Assembly (NCBI RefSeq): GCF_001870675.1
Contig: NZ_MEHT01000009.1
Span: 248,001-312,000 of the forward strand
DNA length: 64,000 bases
Direction of reading: 5' to 3'
Source of the DNA: Roseinatronobacter thiooxidans
GTDB taxonomy: Bacteria > Pseudomonadota > Alphaproteobacteria > Rhodobacterales > Rhodobacteraceae
Shown here: one piece after another, positions 45,876 through 57,417 of the stretch
Numbering within the stretch: the stretch's first letter is position 1
Layout: every line of letters begins with the position of its first letter
Translations under genes and position numbers: made by a program
Notes under the pieces: model-generated
What the model was told of the DNA's origin: nothing
Database searches by the model: none
The model's input: only the letters and a program-made list of their open reading frames with translations

Positions 45876-47759
45876 ATGCATCCATTCAAGACCGGCGCCG
45901 ATCTGCGCGCGATCGAGGCTGAAAGCAGTTGGGACGCGCGCGAAATGCCTGTCTCGGTCTATCGGGCGCTGCAACAAACTGCCAAACGCCACGGCGCGCG
46001 CAAGGCCATCAGCTTTCAGATGTTCGCCGCCCCCGGTGCGAAAGCGCAAACGCTGACATGGGCGCAACTGCTGGCGCGCGTCACCCAAGCGGCCAATCTG
46101 TTTCGCAGCCTTGGTGTGGGGGAAAGTGACAGTGTCGCCTATATTCTGCCCACGCTGAATGAAACCGCCATCACGCTGCTGGGCGGGATGACAGCGGGGC
46201 GCGTGTCGCCCATCAACCCGCTGTTGGAGCCGGAGAAAATTGCAGCGCTTTTGCGCGAGACGGGCGCGAAAGTTGTCGTCACGCTGCGCGCCTTTCCCAA
46301 AACCGATGTGGCGCAAAAAGTGGCGCAGGCTGTGGCACTTGCGCCAGATGTCCAGACAGTGCTGGAATTGGACATGCTGCCCCATCTCAGCCCGCCCAAA
46401 GCTTGGATCGTGCCGTTCATCCGCCCCAAGAACCCGCATAACCACCCCGCGAAAGTGCTGGATTTTCACCGCGAACTTGACCGCCAGCCAAGCGATGCAC
46501 TGACCTTTGACGCACCAAAAACCGACCGGATTGCGGCCTATTTCCACACGGGCGGCACCACAGGCATGCCCAAAATGGCGCAGCACCGCTATGGCGGGAT
46601 GATCTATAATGGCTGGCTGGGGGCAGAGCTGATCTTCACGGAAAAGGACGTGCTTCTCTGCCCTCTGCCGCTATTCCATGTGTTTGCGGCCTATCCCATT
46701 TTGATGTGCTGCATCATGTCGGGCGCGCATGTCGTCTTTCCCACCCCCCAAGGCTACCGCGGCGAGGGGGTGTTCGACAATTTCTGGAAACTGATCGAGC
46801 GTTGGGGCGTCACCTTCATGATCACAGTGCCCACAGCCCTGTCGGCCCTGATGCAGCGCAAGGTGGATGCCAATATCACAACCCTGCGCACCGGCATTTC
46901 GGGTTCTGCCGCGCTGCCGCGCGAGACGTATAAGCGTTTCGAGCAAGCGACCGGCGTGCAGATTGCCGAAGGCTATGGCCTGACCGAAGCGACCTGCCTT
47001 GTGTCCTGCAACCCTGTGGACGGGATGAAAAAAATCGGCTCTGTCGGGTTGCCGCTGCCCTATACCAAGGTCAGGATCATGCGCACAGATAATGGCGCCA
47101 TGGTAGACTGCGCCACGAATGAGGTGGGTGAAATTTGTATCAGCAGCCCCGGCGTGACCCCGCCAACCTATACAGAAGAAAAGAAAAACCATGATCTGTA
47201 TGTCGCAGGGGATTTTCTGCGCACAGGCGATCTGGGGCGCGTTGATGAAGATGGCTATCTGTGGATCACAGGCCGCCAGAAAGACCTGATCATTCGCGGC
47301 GGCCACAATATCGACCCCGCCGAGATTGAAGAGGCACTTCTCAGCCACCCCGATGTGGCCTTTGCCGGTGCCATTGGCCAGCCGGATGCGCGTTCGGGCG
47401 AGTTGCCTTGCGCCTATGTCGAACTTGTCACCGGCGCGCGCACCACGCCAGATGCGTTGCTGGCGCATGTGACGGACCTTATTTCGGAACGTGCCGCCAT
47501 CCCCAAACATATCGAGGTTCTGGACGAATTGCCCAAAACCGCTGTTGGCAAAGTGTTCAAGCCCGATTTGCGGCGCTTGGCGATTGCGCGCGTGCTGGAT
47601 GCGGCACTGAGCGATGCAAAGCTGGCCGCGCGCGTGTCAGAGGTGGTTGAAGACAAGCATCGCGGCCTTGTCGCGCGGATCGACGCCAAGGATAGCGCCA
47701 GCGACAGTGACCTTGCACAAGTGCTGGACAAGTTCACCATCGCCACCGAACGGGTTTAA
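45876..47759 (+). CDS. Acyl-CoA synthetase (AMP-forming)
   Basis: A 627-residue member of the ANL superfamily that activates a carboxylic acid with ATP and joins it to CoA. Motifs are HTGGTTGMPKMAQH (P-loop), GYGLTEATC, RTGDLGRVDEDGY and LPKTAVGKVFKPDL, which holds the catalytic lysine. It resembles fatty-acyl or aryl-CoA ligases. The specificity is unknown. The start at 45876 follows ggaaggagg. Confidence 0.9.
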   Translation: MHPFKTGADLRAIEAESSWDAREMPVSVYRALQQTAKRHGARKAISFQMFAAPGAKAQTLTWAQLLARVTQAANLFRSLGVGESDSVAYILPTLNETAITLLGGMTAGRVSPINPLLEPEKIAALLRETGAKVVVTLRAFPKTDVAQKVAQAVALAPDVQTVLELDMLPHLSPPKAWIVPFIRPKNPHNHPAKVLDFHRELDRQPSDALTFDAPKTDRIAAYFHTGGTTGMPKMAQHRYGGMIYNGWLGAELIFTEKDVLLCPLPLFHVFAAYPILMCCIMSGAHVVFPTPQGYRGEGVFDNFWKLIERWGVTFMITVPTALSALMQRKVDANITTLRTGISGSAALPRETYKRFEQATGVQIAEGYGLTEATCLVSCNPVDGMKKIGSVGLPLPYTKVRIMRTDNGAMVDCATNEVGEICISSPGVTPPTYTEEKKNHDLYVAGDFLRTGDLGRVDEDGYLWITGRQKDLIIRGGHNIDPAEIEEALLSHPDVAFAGAIGQPDARSGELPCAYVELVTGARTTPDALLAHVTDLISERAAIPKHIEVLDELPKTAVGKVFKPDLRRLAIARVLDAALSDAKLAARVSEVVEDKHRGLVARIDAKDSASDSDLAQVLDKFTIATERV

Positions 47760-47775
47760 CCCCGCAATTGGGGTT
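47758..47775. terminator. Terminator between acyl-CoA synthetase gene and proA
   Basis: AACCCC and GGGGTT pair around six bases at the end of the acyl-CoA synthetase gene, followed by TATTT. It overlaps the proA stop region and may serve both genes. Confidence 0.55.
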
Positions 47776-49027
47776 TATTTCCGCACTGTGCCATCGCCTG
47801 TGACCAGATATTTGAAGCTGGTCAACTGCTCTGCCCCCACTGGCCCGCGTGCATGCATCTTGCCGGTGGCAATGCCAATCTCGGCCCCCAGCCCGAATTC
47901 GCCCCCATCGGCAAACTGGGTCGAGGCATTGTGCATCAGAATGGCCGAATCCAGCCCCGCAAAGAACCGCGCAGCGACCCCCGCATCTTCCGCAATCACC
48001 GCCTCGGTATGTTGCGAGCCATAAGCACGAATATGCGCCATTGCGCCCTCGACATCTTCGACCACCGCCGCCGCCATGATCATGTCGAGAAACTCATAGC
48101 CGAAATCCTCCGGGCGCGCAGCCACAACACCGGGCAGATGCTGCAAGCCGTCGCCCACGCGCATCTCCACCCCTGCGGCGACCAGATCGGCAATAATCTG
48201 CGCGCCAAGCCCGCCCACAATGTCGCGGTGGATCAGCAGGCATTCCGCCGCCCCGCAAGGGCTGGTGCGGCGTGTCTTGGCGTTCAGGACCACGCGGCGC
48301 GCTTTCTCTGCATCGGCGCTGGCATCGACAAAGACATGGCAAATGCCTTCGAGATGCGAGAATACCGGCACCCGCGCCTCGCGCTGCACCAAGCCCACCA
48401 GCCCCTTGCCCCCGCGTGGGACGATCACATCAATATGCTCGACCATGCGCAGCATGTCCGATACAGCCGCGCGGTCGGTGGTCTGGACAAGCTGGATCGC
48501 ATCTTCGGGCAGCCCTGCCGCCTGCAATCCGGCCACCAGCGCGCCATGGATCGCGCGCGAGGAGTTGAAACTCTCCGACCCACCGCGCAGGATCACGGCA
48601 TTGCCGGATTTCAGACACAGCGCGCCCGCATCCGCCGTGACATTCGGCCGCGATTCAAAGATCACGCCGACCACGCCCAGAGGCGTGCGCACGCGCTGGA
48701 TATGTAGCCCGTTTGGGCGATCCCATTCCGCGATGACCGCGCCCACAGGATCGGGTTGCGCCGCAATCTCGCGCAAGGCGCCCGCAATTCCCTGCAAACG
48801 CGCCGCGTCCAGCATCAGTCGGTCCAGCATCGGAGCCGACAGCCCCTTGTCGCGCCCCGCTGCCATATCAAGGGCATTGGCCGCAAGGATCGTCTCCTGC
48901 GCCGCGATCAGCGCCTCGGCGGCGGCGTTCAGCGCCTGCGCCTTGGCCTCGGGCGGGGTGGTGGCAAGCACTGTAGCAGCAGCACGGGCGCGCGCGCCCA
49001 TCTCAAACATCTGGGGACTGATTTCGG

Positions 49028-49031
<4 letters not shown>
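47775..49031 (-). CDS. proA: Gamma-glutamyl phosphate reductase
   Basis: Second enzyme of proline synthesis. At 418 residues it is full length. It has [21 protein letters not shown], the nucleophile region [15 protein letters not shown] with catalytic cysteine, and [12 protein letters not shown] at the C-terminus. The start overlaps proB (ATGA). Confidence 0.97.
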
Positions 49032-51192
<2,161 letters not shown>

Positions 51193-51222
51193 CTACAGGC
51201 AAATGACGGCCGCCTCAAGCGC

Positions 51223-52767
51223 TCACCGTCCTCTCAGAAGCCCGCCAAGCACACCGCGCACAAGCGCCTGCCCAGAGCGCGTGCCCAATTGCCGCGCCAT
51301 AGATTTGGCAAACACATCCACAGCCGAGTCGCCACGCCGCGCCGGGCTTCGACCCGGCGCCTCCCGGCTGGCCCCGCGCGCGGGCGGCTGATAGCGGCGC
51401 GCAGCGGTGAATTCACGCTCTTTTTCCGCCTCGGCCTGCTGCAATACCGCTTCGGCCTCTTTCGCCGCCTGCTCTGCGCGGCGCGCCAGCATTTCATGCG
51501 CGCTGTCGCTGTCGATCATCACCTCATACTTGCCCGCAACCGGCGCGCGCAGCATCAGCATCCGGCGCGCGCCCTCTTCTATCGGCCCCATCTGCGAGGA
51601 CGGCGGGCGGATCAGCGTGCGTTCGGCAATTCCCGGACTGCCCTTATCTTCCAGAAACGAGGTCACCGCCTCACCCACGCCGACATCGCGGATGGCATCG
51701 CCAATATCAAACCGCGCATTGGGCCTGTAGGTCTGCGCGGCGCGGCGAAGCGCCTGCTGGTCGCGCGCAGTGAAAGCGCGCAACGCATGCTGGATACGAT
51801 TGCCCAACTGGCCCAAGACGGACTCGGGCACATCATCGGGGTTTTGTGTCACGAAATAGACCCCCACCCCCTTGGACCGGATCAGCCGCGCCACGCGTTC
51901 CACCTTTTCCACCAGCGCGCGGGGGGAATTGTTGAACAGCAAATGCGCCTCGTCAAAGAAGAACACCAACACAGGCTTGTCCGGGTTTCCAACCTCTGGC
52001 AATTCCTCGAACAGTTGCGACAACAGCCAGAGCAGGAAGGTCGCATATAGCTGCGGGGTGCGCATCAGCCGTTCGGCATGCAAAATGCTGACATAGCCGC
52101 GCCCGTCAGGGGCAATGCGCATGAAATCCGCCAGTTCCAGCGCGGGTTCCGAGAAGAAATGCGCCGCCCCCTGATTTTCCAGCACCAGCAGCTTGCGCTG
52201 GATGGCCCCGATGCTTTGTGTGGTGACATTGCCATATTGCAGTGAAATTTCGCGCTGGTTCTCGCCCAGAAAATTCAGGATCGCGCGCAAATCTTTCAGG
52301 TCCAGAATCGGCAAGCCTTCATCGTCGGAAATGCGAAAGGCCACATTGATCACGCCTTCCTGCGCCTCGGTCAGATCCAGCATGCGCGACAGCAAAAGCG
52401 GGCCAACTTCGGCAATGGTCGCGCGCACAGGGTGGCCATGCTCGCCAAAGAAATCCCAGAAAATGACCGGCGTTTCACGGTAGCCAAACCCCTCCAGCCC
52501 GATTTGTTCGGCGCGCCGTTCGAGCCCCGCACGCGGGGTGCCGGGCATCGCCATGCCGCCCACATCGCCCTTGATATCGGTCAGGAAGACCGGCACGCCC
52601 GCCGCCGAGAATTCTTCGGCCAGAACCTGCATGGTGATGGTCTTGCCTGTGCCGGTGGCACCCGCAATCAAGCCATGCCGGTTGCCATAATCCAGACGCA
52701 ACACCTGCGGGTCGCGCTGCGTCTCGCCCCCGCCCCCCACGAAGATTGCTTTTTGCGAAATCGACAT
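51223..52767 (-). CDS. HerA-like ATPase (DUF853)
   Basis: The 514-residue protein has Walker A GATGTGKT near residue 40, a Walker B segment VLVFFFDEAHLLF and YFVTQNPDDVPE. These identify the HerA/FtsK-type DUF853 family. The C-terminus is a coiled Ala/Glu/Gln segment (about 420-455) and a basic tail. The natural function is unknown. Unlike phage-defence HerA genes, no nuclease partner lies beside it. The start is Met-Ser-Ile-Ser at 52767. Confidence 0.88.
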   Translation of the reverse strand: MSISQKAIFVGGGGETQRDPQVLRLDYGNRHGLIAGATGTGKTITMQVLAEEFSAAGVPVFLTDIKGDVGGMAMPGTPRAGLERRAEQIGLEGFGYRETPVIFWDFFGEHGHPVRATIAEVGPLLLSRMLDLTEAQEGVINVAFRISDDEGLPILDLKDLRAILNFLGENQREISLQYGNVTTQSIGAIQRKLLVLENQGAAHFFSEPALELADFMRIAPDGRGYVSILHAERLMRTPQLYATFLLWLLSQLFEELPEVGNPDKPVLVFFFDEAHLLFNNSPRALVEKVERVARLIRSKGVGVYFVTQNPDDVPESVLGQLGNRIQHALRAFTARDQQALRRAAQTYRPNARFDIGDAIRDVGVGEAVTSFLEDKGSPGIAERTLIRPPSSQMGPIEEGARRMLMLRAPVAGKYEVMIDSDSAHEMLARRAEQAAKEAEAVLQQAEAEKEREFTAARRYQPPARGASREAPGRSPARRGDSAVDVFAKSMARQLGTRSGQALVRGVLGGLLRGR

Positions 52768-52838
52768 AAAAAACCTTTCCTGCTCAAACCTGCAATACAC
52801 ACAAACGCCGCGCCAAGCCTAGAACAGCGCAGGCTGCT

Positions 52839-52944
52839 TTGGAAAGGCATTCTTAATCTTTCCAAGGCAGAGTGGAAGGGCAGGCATGCCCTGTCTGCAT
52901 TTCCTCCCTGTCAGACTCGCTGCGCCACTGGCGCAGCGTTTTTT
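52839..52944 (+). ncRNA. Candidate small RNA with UCCUCCC loop
   Basis: Four stem-loops lie in series: TTGGAAAG/CTTTCCAA (52839-52865), AGGGCA/TGCCCT (52877-52892), GTCTG/CAGAC (52893-52916), and a terminator with a perfect nine-base stem CGCTGCGCC (52918-52938) followed by six T. The third loop displays TTTCCTCCC, complementary to the Shine-Dalgarno sequence. This layout is typical of alphaproteobacterial trans-acting small RNAs. No coding gene ends here on this strand. I could not place a promoter. Confidence 0.5.
52918..52944 (+). terminator. Orphan intrinsic terminator 1
   Basis: CGCTGCGCC-ACT-GGCGCAGCG and six T. There is no rightward gene within 5 kb upstream, so it should end a non-coding transcript. 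Confidence 0.85.
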
Positions 52945-53040
52945 GGGCGCATGGCTGCCTGTGCGCTGGCCTGTCCGCTGGCCTGTCAACGCATGTAAAC
53001 CTGTACGCGCAATGCAGAAAATCTGGCAAAGGTTTTTCTG

Positions 53041-53069
53041 TTGACGGACCCAAGATTTAATTCTAACGT
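53041..53069 (+). promoter_or_regulatory. Sigma-70-like promoter before second candidate RNA
   Basis: TTGACG and TAACGT are 17 bases apart, a good match to housekeeping promoters. Transcription would start near 53076 and meet the terminator at 53118. Confidence 0.45.
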
Positions 53070-53075
53070 CTTGTC

Positions 53076-53150
53076 AATTCGTCGGCCGGTCCGGCAGGGA
53101 GATAAAAAAATTAAACGAATAAGGGCCTTTGGGCCCTTATTTTAATTTTT
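53076..53150 (+). ncRNA. Candidate short RNA or leader before the IalB gene
   Basis: A transcript of about 75 bases would run from the promoter above to the terminator. It has a GGCCGGTCCGGC-type segment and GGGAGAT. It could be an independent RNA, or a leader that attenuates the IalB gene starting at 53340. Confidence 0.35.
53106..53150. terminator. Orphan terminator 2, two-tier stem
   Basis: AATAAGGGCC-TTTG-GGCCCTTATT forms a perfect ten-base stem. An outer pair AAAAATTAA and TTAATTTTT adds nine bases beyond a three-base bulge. It can work in both directions. Confidence 0.85.
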
Positions 53151-53339
53151 GCGCAGCGCGGCCTTCGTGCGCGTGTTGGCAGTTTGGGGCACTGGCTGCC
53201 AGTCTTTGGCCGGGATCGGTGGCGCTGCTGCTGGCTCACAGATGTTCAAATGTCTCGCAAATCTCGTTTTTCTGCCTGACTCTTGATTTGACACATGTTA
53301 CCAGTTCCCCAATCCAGACCATGATTTTAAGGAACCAGA

Positions 53340-53942
53340 ATGGCACAGTGGACTGTTGGCATTATCAAAACAACCATGGCCGCCGCGGCCTTTACATTAA
53401 GCGCATCAAGTCTGTTCGCACAGACATCCGAAGCGGCCGACTCGCCCCTGACAGGCTTGTCTACGGGTGAAATCATCACTCAGGAAAATGACGAAAGCTA
53501 TGTTGGCAACACGCATGGCGATTGGGAACTTGTCTGCGTGCGCATTCCTGATGAACAAGACCCTTGCCAGATGTACCAGCTTCTGCGTGACGGCGAAGGC
53601 AACGCCACTGCGGAAATCACTGTATTCCCCCTGCCCCCGGGCCAAGAGGCAGCGGCAGGCGCAACCATCCTGACACCGCTTGACACGCTGCTGACGGCGC
53701 AGTTGGTCATGCAGGTCGATAATGGGGATGCAAAACGCTACCCTTTCACATTCTGCACCGCCATCGGCTGCATTGCACGGGTGGGCTTCACGGCTGCCGA
53801 AGTTGATGCATTTCGTCGTGGCGCAACTGCGACATGGTCGCTGGTACCTGTTGCGGCACCAGATCAGGTTGTGAACCTGAATATGTCCCTGATCGGCTTC
53901 ACTGCCGCTTTCGCCGAATTGAACGAGCAACTGGGCGAATAA
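53340..53942 (+). CDS. Invasion-associated locus B (IalB) family protein, second
   Basis: A 200-residue exported protein: signal peptide (about 1-28), then an IalB domain with WELVCVR, DPCQMYQLL and FTFCTAIGCIARVGFT. The four cysteines fit the two disulfides of the family. It differs strongly from the gene at 30544-31083. The long 5' region with two orphan terminators is unusual. A terminator follows. Confidence 0.9.
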   Translation: MAQWTVGIIKTTMAAAAFTLSASSLFAQTSEAADSPLTGLSTGEIITQENDESYVGNTHGDWELVCVRIPDEQDPCQMYQLLRDGEGNATAEITVFPLPPGQEAAAGATILTPLDTLLTAQLVMQVDNGDAKRYPFTFCTAIGCIARVGFTAAEVDAFRRGATATWSLVPVAAPDQVVNLNMSLIGFTAAFAELNEQLGE

Positions 53943-53963
53943 AACCGCTGAAATTCTGTCTTG

Positions 53964-53988
53964 GCCCGGCCATTGTGCCGGGCTTTTT
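53964..53988 (+). terminator. Terminator after second IalB gene
   Basis: GCCCGGC and GCCGGGC pair around CATTGT, then TTTTT. Confidence 0.85.
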
Positions 53989-54034
53989 CATGCCCGCAAG
54001 CTTGGTGGTTGTTGTTGCAAGCCGTTCAAACGGG

Positions 54035-54511
54035 TCAGAACCCCGCCGCATCGAAATTGGGATCATATGTGCGCGCCAGTCGCAATGCGGCCTGCCGCGC
54101 GAACCCCTGAAGCACCGCCCTCCGCCGCGCTGGCGCCAAAGGCATGGCGTCGGGCATACGCAAGATTTCAGCGCCATATCCATCCCCCAGCAACAGGCCA
54201 GAGGGCTCGGGCAAAATCTCGGTCGGGAATTCGGGGCCGACAGCCCAGAAAAACCTGTCGCACCACTCCAGATAGCCCTGCCATTTCTGGTCTGACATGA
54301 AATCGCTGCGGCTGGATTTGCATTCGATTACCCAGATCTCGCCCTTCGGACCAAGCCCCATGACATCGACACGCAGCCCGCGCGCGGGCACAAATTCGGT
54401 CAATGGCGCAAACCCCAGACTGCTGAGGCAGCGGCTAACACCGCGCGCCAGCACCATGCCGGGGGCCAATGGCTGTTGGTCTGGGGGTAAGGGCTGCATC
54501 GGGGTAAACAT
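54035..54511 (-). CDS. mmcB: MmcB-type DNA repair nuclease
   Basis: A 158-residue PD-(D/E)xK-fold protein: DVMGLGPKGEIWVIECKSS has the catalytic Asp and Glu-x-Lys. It is conserved in alphaproteobacteria, and in Caulobacter MmcB is a damage-induced repair protein. The start is uncertain: Met at 54511 is chosen. Met at 54541 adds ten residues. Neither has a ribosome site. Confidence 0.85.
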   Translation of the reverse strand: MFTPMQPLPPDQQPLAPGMVLARGVSRCLSSLGFAPLTEFVPARGLRVDVMGLGPKGEIWVIECKSSRSDFMSDQKWQGYLEWCDRFFWAVGPEFPTEILPEPSGLLLGDGYGAEILRMPDAMPLAPARRRAVLQGFARQAALRLARTYDPNFDAAGF

Positions 54512-54541
54512 GAACACATCATGAACTTGCGTCAAGTGCAT

Positions 54542-54851
54542 GTTTGATCTTGCACCACTGCCAGACGCAACCTATCTGTATGGCAGGCAGGTGCTGCTCT
54601 TCGCGTGCGTGGCCCTTTTCCAGTGGCCGATAAGTACATCCGAGGGAGCTGGCTCTGACAGGGTCCTGGCCTTGTTATCTGGCGCCCACCTGAATTTTCA
54701 GGCTCTCGGGAAATTCACGCCACCACGGTTGCTGCGGGCCTGCCGCCCTTTAAAGCGTTCCGGTTTTTCTGTTGAAACTGCCGAAACGCTTTTGTTTTAT
54801 GCTGCCAGCAGCTTGAACCAGAAAAACCCGCCAGCTTTCCCTGAGATTGCC
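54542..54851. other. Intergenic gap with one hairpin
   Basis: No gene is supported. A hairpin at 54753-54793 (AAAGCGTT-CGG pairing CCG-AACGCTTT) is followed rightward by TGTTTTA. It lies downstream of no rightward gene. Confidence 0.5.
54753..54800 (+). terminator. Orphan hairpin with T-rich tail
   Basis: The stem pairs eight plus three bases with one mismatch. Its orientation is opposite to both flanking genes. Confidence 0.5.
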
Positions 54852-55172
54852 TTAGCGCAGGCCGTCCCTGTCGCGTGTAGAAATGCGGATCGGAATCAGC
54901 TTGCCGTTCCAGATGGGCATGCCGCGGTCGTCATCATCGTCATCATCGTCTTCATACCCCATCCGCATGATGCGAATGGCAAACTGAACTGCCGCAAAGA
55001 CAAGCCCGTTGAAGAAGAAGATAAGAAAAAGCCCCAGCAACCCGTCGCTGGAGCCAAGCAGCAATCTCTGAAGATTGCCGATGTCGAAATATATCAGAAT
55101 GGCGGTAAAGACCGCAGACAGACCAAAGCCTATGAAAATCTGCTGGATATAGAGCTTGATCAGTTTCGGCAT
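54852..55172 (-). CDS. Two-helix membrane protein with Asp run
   Basis: The 106-residue product has two membrane helices (about 10-30 and 42-68), followed by an acidic run of eight Asp residues after MGYE. The C-terminal part is positively charged. No family is recognised. The Asp run is coded by repeated gatgac-type units, a possible slippage tract. Confidence 0.75.
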   Translation of the reverse strand: MPKLIKLYIQQIFIGFGLSAVFTAILIYFDIGNLQRLLLGSSDGLLGLFLIFFFNGLVFAAVQFAIRIMRMGYEDDDDDDDDRGMPIWNGKLIPIRISTRDRDGLR

Positions 55173-55279
55173 ATCTGGCCCCCTGGCGTTAGAAGATACA
55201 GATAGGCATCACGCACCGAAATACAACCTGTTATCGCACAGACTGGCGAGATGTCGCACACAGACAAAACTTCAGAAGA

Positions 55280-55356
55280 TGGTCGGGGCGATAGGATTCG
55301 AACCTACGACCTACGGTACCCAAAACCGTCGCGCTACCAAGCTGCGCCACGCCCCG
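55280..55356 (-). tRNA. tRNA-Pro (anticodon TGG)
   Basis: Read leftward it has acceptor arms CGGGGCG and CGCCCCG, a D-loop with AGCTTGGTAGC, anticodon loop TTTGGGT, and T-loop GGTTCGAATCC. The 3' ACCA is encoded (55283-55280). A 77-base tRNA with all arms. Confidence 0.97.
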
Positions 55357-55428
55357 ACTGAGAGTGTCTTTAGCGGGGTTGTCGGACAGAGAAAAGAGCG
55401 AATTGAACTTTCGGCAAAAGAAAAATGC

Positions 55429-55905
55429 TCACTCGCATGGCCAGAGCGCGGCAGCCTGATCCAGCCGCGGGTGGCGCATCTCGCTGCCCGTGACCATGCC
55501 CAGCATCTGCGACAAACCGCCGTTGATTTCCAGCACCATCAAAACATTCGGGCCACCGGGAATCGGCGTTATGTCATGCGGAATCGCGTCGCGGTGAATG
55601 CGCGTCACCTGCCCTGTCGGATCAACAAAAATCATGTCCAGCGGGATCAATGTGTTGCGCATCCAGAACGAGGGTTCTGTCGGCGCGTCATAGATGAACA
55701 GCATTCCAGCAGACCGCGGCAGGCTTTCGCGGTGCATCAGCCCGCGTGCCCGCGTTTCTTCGGTATCGACAATCTCGACAGAGAAACGCGCCTGCCCCCA
55801 TGGGCCGCGCAGATCGACATATTCCTCTGCGCAGGCGGCAAAAGCGCCATTCGCCAGCAGAGACAGTACACCCGCCACCAGCACTATGTGCAAGGCGCGC
55901 ATCAT
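55429..55905 (-). CDS. DUF192 exported protein
   Basis: The 158-residue product has a signal peptide (about 1-23) and a DUF192 domain with RGLMHRESLP and FWMRNTLIPLDMIFVD. Its function is unknown. The ATG at 55905 overlaps the stop of the cold-shock gene (ATGA), a conserved pairing in these bacteria. Confidence 0.9.
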   Translation of the reverse strand: MMRALHIVLVAGVLSLLANGAFAACAEEYVDLRGPWGQARFSVEIVDTEETRARGLMHRESLPRSAGMLFIYDAPTEPSFWMRNTLIPLDMIFVDPTGQVTRIHRDAIPHDITPIPGGPNVLMVLEINGGLSQMLGMVTGSEMRHPRLDQAAALWPCE

Positions 55906-56456
55906 TCTTGTGCCGCCCCGCTTTCGGCCTTGCGCGGCACGATACCTGCCTCCCACGGTTCGATCGAGACGGCCATGCGCCCCCGCTCTCCCGCGACGGC
56001 GCGCAGGGCGATGGCTTCGCCCGGTTGCAGATCGGCCATGCCAGACCGGCGCAGGGTTTCCATGTGAATGAACACATCCTCGGACCTGCCAAAGACATTG
56101 GCGAAGCCAAATCCCTTGACCTTGTCAAACCACTTCACCCGCCCGGGCTCTATCGGGATAGAGGTGTCGATCGGCATGGCCTGCCCGTCTGCATCATCGG
56201 TTGACGCGGTCTCGTCTTCGGGGGGCAGCACTTCCAGCACTTCATGGGTCTGCAACCCCCGCGCGGTGCTTTGCACCGATACGCGGATGCGCGCGCGGTC
56301 GCAGACAGAACTCAGACCGAAATTGCGCAGCGCATTGGCATGCAGCAGAATATCCGTCTCTGCCTCATCCGACAAGATAAAGCCAAAACCCTTGGCCGGA
56401 TCAAACCATTTAACCACCCCCGCGATGATTTCGACGGAGCTTTCGTCAGAGGCCAT
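55902..56456 (-). CDS. Double cold-shock domain protein
   Basis: The 184-residue protein has two cold-shock domains: VVKWFDPAKGFGFI (about 13-26) and RVKWFDKVKGFGFANV (about 105-120). Each has a nearby RNP2-like segment (DILLHANAL, DVFIHMETL). These bind single-stranded RNA or DNA. An acidic linker joins them. The start is 56456. Confidence 0.93.
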   Translation of the reverse strand: MASDESSVEIIAGVVKWFDPAKGFGFILSDEAETDILLHANALRNFGLSSVCDRARIRVSVQSTARGLQTHEVLEVLPPEDETASTDDADGQAMPIDTSIPIEPGRVKWFDKVKGFGFANVFGRSEDVFIHMETLRRSGMADLQPGEAIALRAVAGERGRMAVSIEPWEAGIVPRKAESGAAQE

Positions 56457-56564
56457 TCTTACTGTCTCGCCTGTTCTGGGGTGATCTAGCGGATCGCGGA
56501 CCACAGTCTTTGGATTAACACTCGGAACACAGAATACAAACGCAGATATCAGCTTTTTCAGGAC

Positions 56565-57194
56565 TTAGGGCGACAATCTCAATATGGTCCAACCCGTCTC
56601 TGAAGGCGCTTTACGCCAGCATATCCTGTCATGCAATCGAAACGCACCATCGGCCCAGAATTCAATTTCGACAGGGGTAATCTTGAACCCGCCCCAAAAA
56701 GGCGGGCGCGGCGGGTTGGTGCCATGGCGCGCGGTCTGGCGCGCAACTTCGGCCATCAGTTCCGCCCGCGACCCCAAAGGTTGCGACTGGCGCGACGCCC
56801 ATGCCCCAAGGCGGCTTTTCAGCGATCTTGACGCGTAATATGCATCGGCTTCTGGCCCATCCAGCTTGCTGACATGCCCGCGCACGCGCACCTGACGCCT
56901 CAACGACTTCCAATGCATGACAAAAGCAGCCTTGCCGCCGTATTCCAATTCCTGCGCCTTGGCACTCTCGAAATTTGTGTAGAATGTAAAACCGTCGGGT
57001 GCGATATCTTTCAGCAGCACCATCCGCGCATTCGGCATGCCTGTGCTATCGACAGTCGACAGGGCGATTGCATTGGGGTCATTGGGTTCGGAAAGTTCCG
57101 CCTCGTCAAGCCAACGCTTCACAATCTCGAACGGGTCTTGCCCGGCAAATATTCCGCTTCGCTCGCTCAAGGTCATTCCTTTTTGCATGGACAT
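56565..57194 (-). CDS. pdxH: Pyridoxamine 5'-phosphate oxidase
   Basis: Makes pyridoxal phosphate with [35 protein letters not shown] and the C-terminal DRICWRK with the end LRLSP are family signatures. The start is uncertain: Met at 57194, 57188 or 57176 are in frame. Confidence 0.95.
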   Translation of the reverse strand: MSMQKGMTLSERSGIFAGQDPFEIVKRWLDEAELSEPNDPNAIALSTVDSTGMPNARMVLLKDIAPDGFTFYTNFESAKAQELEYGGKAAFVMHWKSLRRQVRVRGHVSKLDGPEADAYYASRSLKSRLGAWASRQSQPLGSRAELMAEVARQTARHGTNPPRPPFWGGFKITPVEIEFWADGAFRLHDRICWRKAPSETGWTILRLSP

Positions 57195-57417
57195 GATCAC
57201 ATCACAAAGTGACAGGTTTCGCCACAGCACCCAACAGGAAACTATTTTAATTCACAAGTGTTAACAACTCTGTCAGATGACGCAACCCCGCATAAAGGGT
57301 TTCAACCGCCGCGCCCCTGCCGCGCCTTGGCGCATCCTGTGTTTCACCCCGGACAATCTTGCCCTTGTGCATGGCTTGGCATAGAACACCGTAACGTCAT
57401 CTTGGGGTAGACATAAA

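Noticed and set aside
51223-52767. HerA-like ATPase as part of a phage-defence pair
   Set aside because: It belongs to the chromosomal DUF853 group and has no nuclease, SIR2 or DUF4297 gene beside it.
54540-55205. Rightward frame of 221 codons over the small membrane-protein gene
   Set aside because: It starts next to mmcB without a ribosome site, contains a likely terminator, and its distal half is the complement of the two-helix protein gene.
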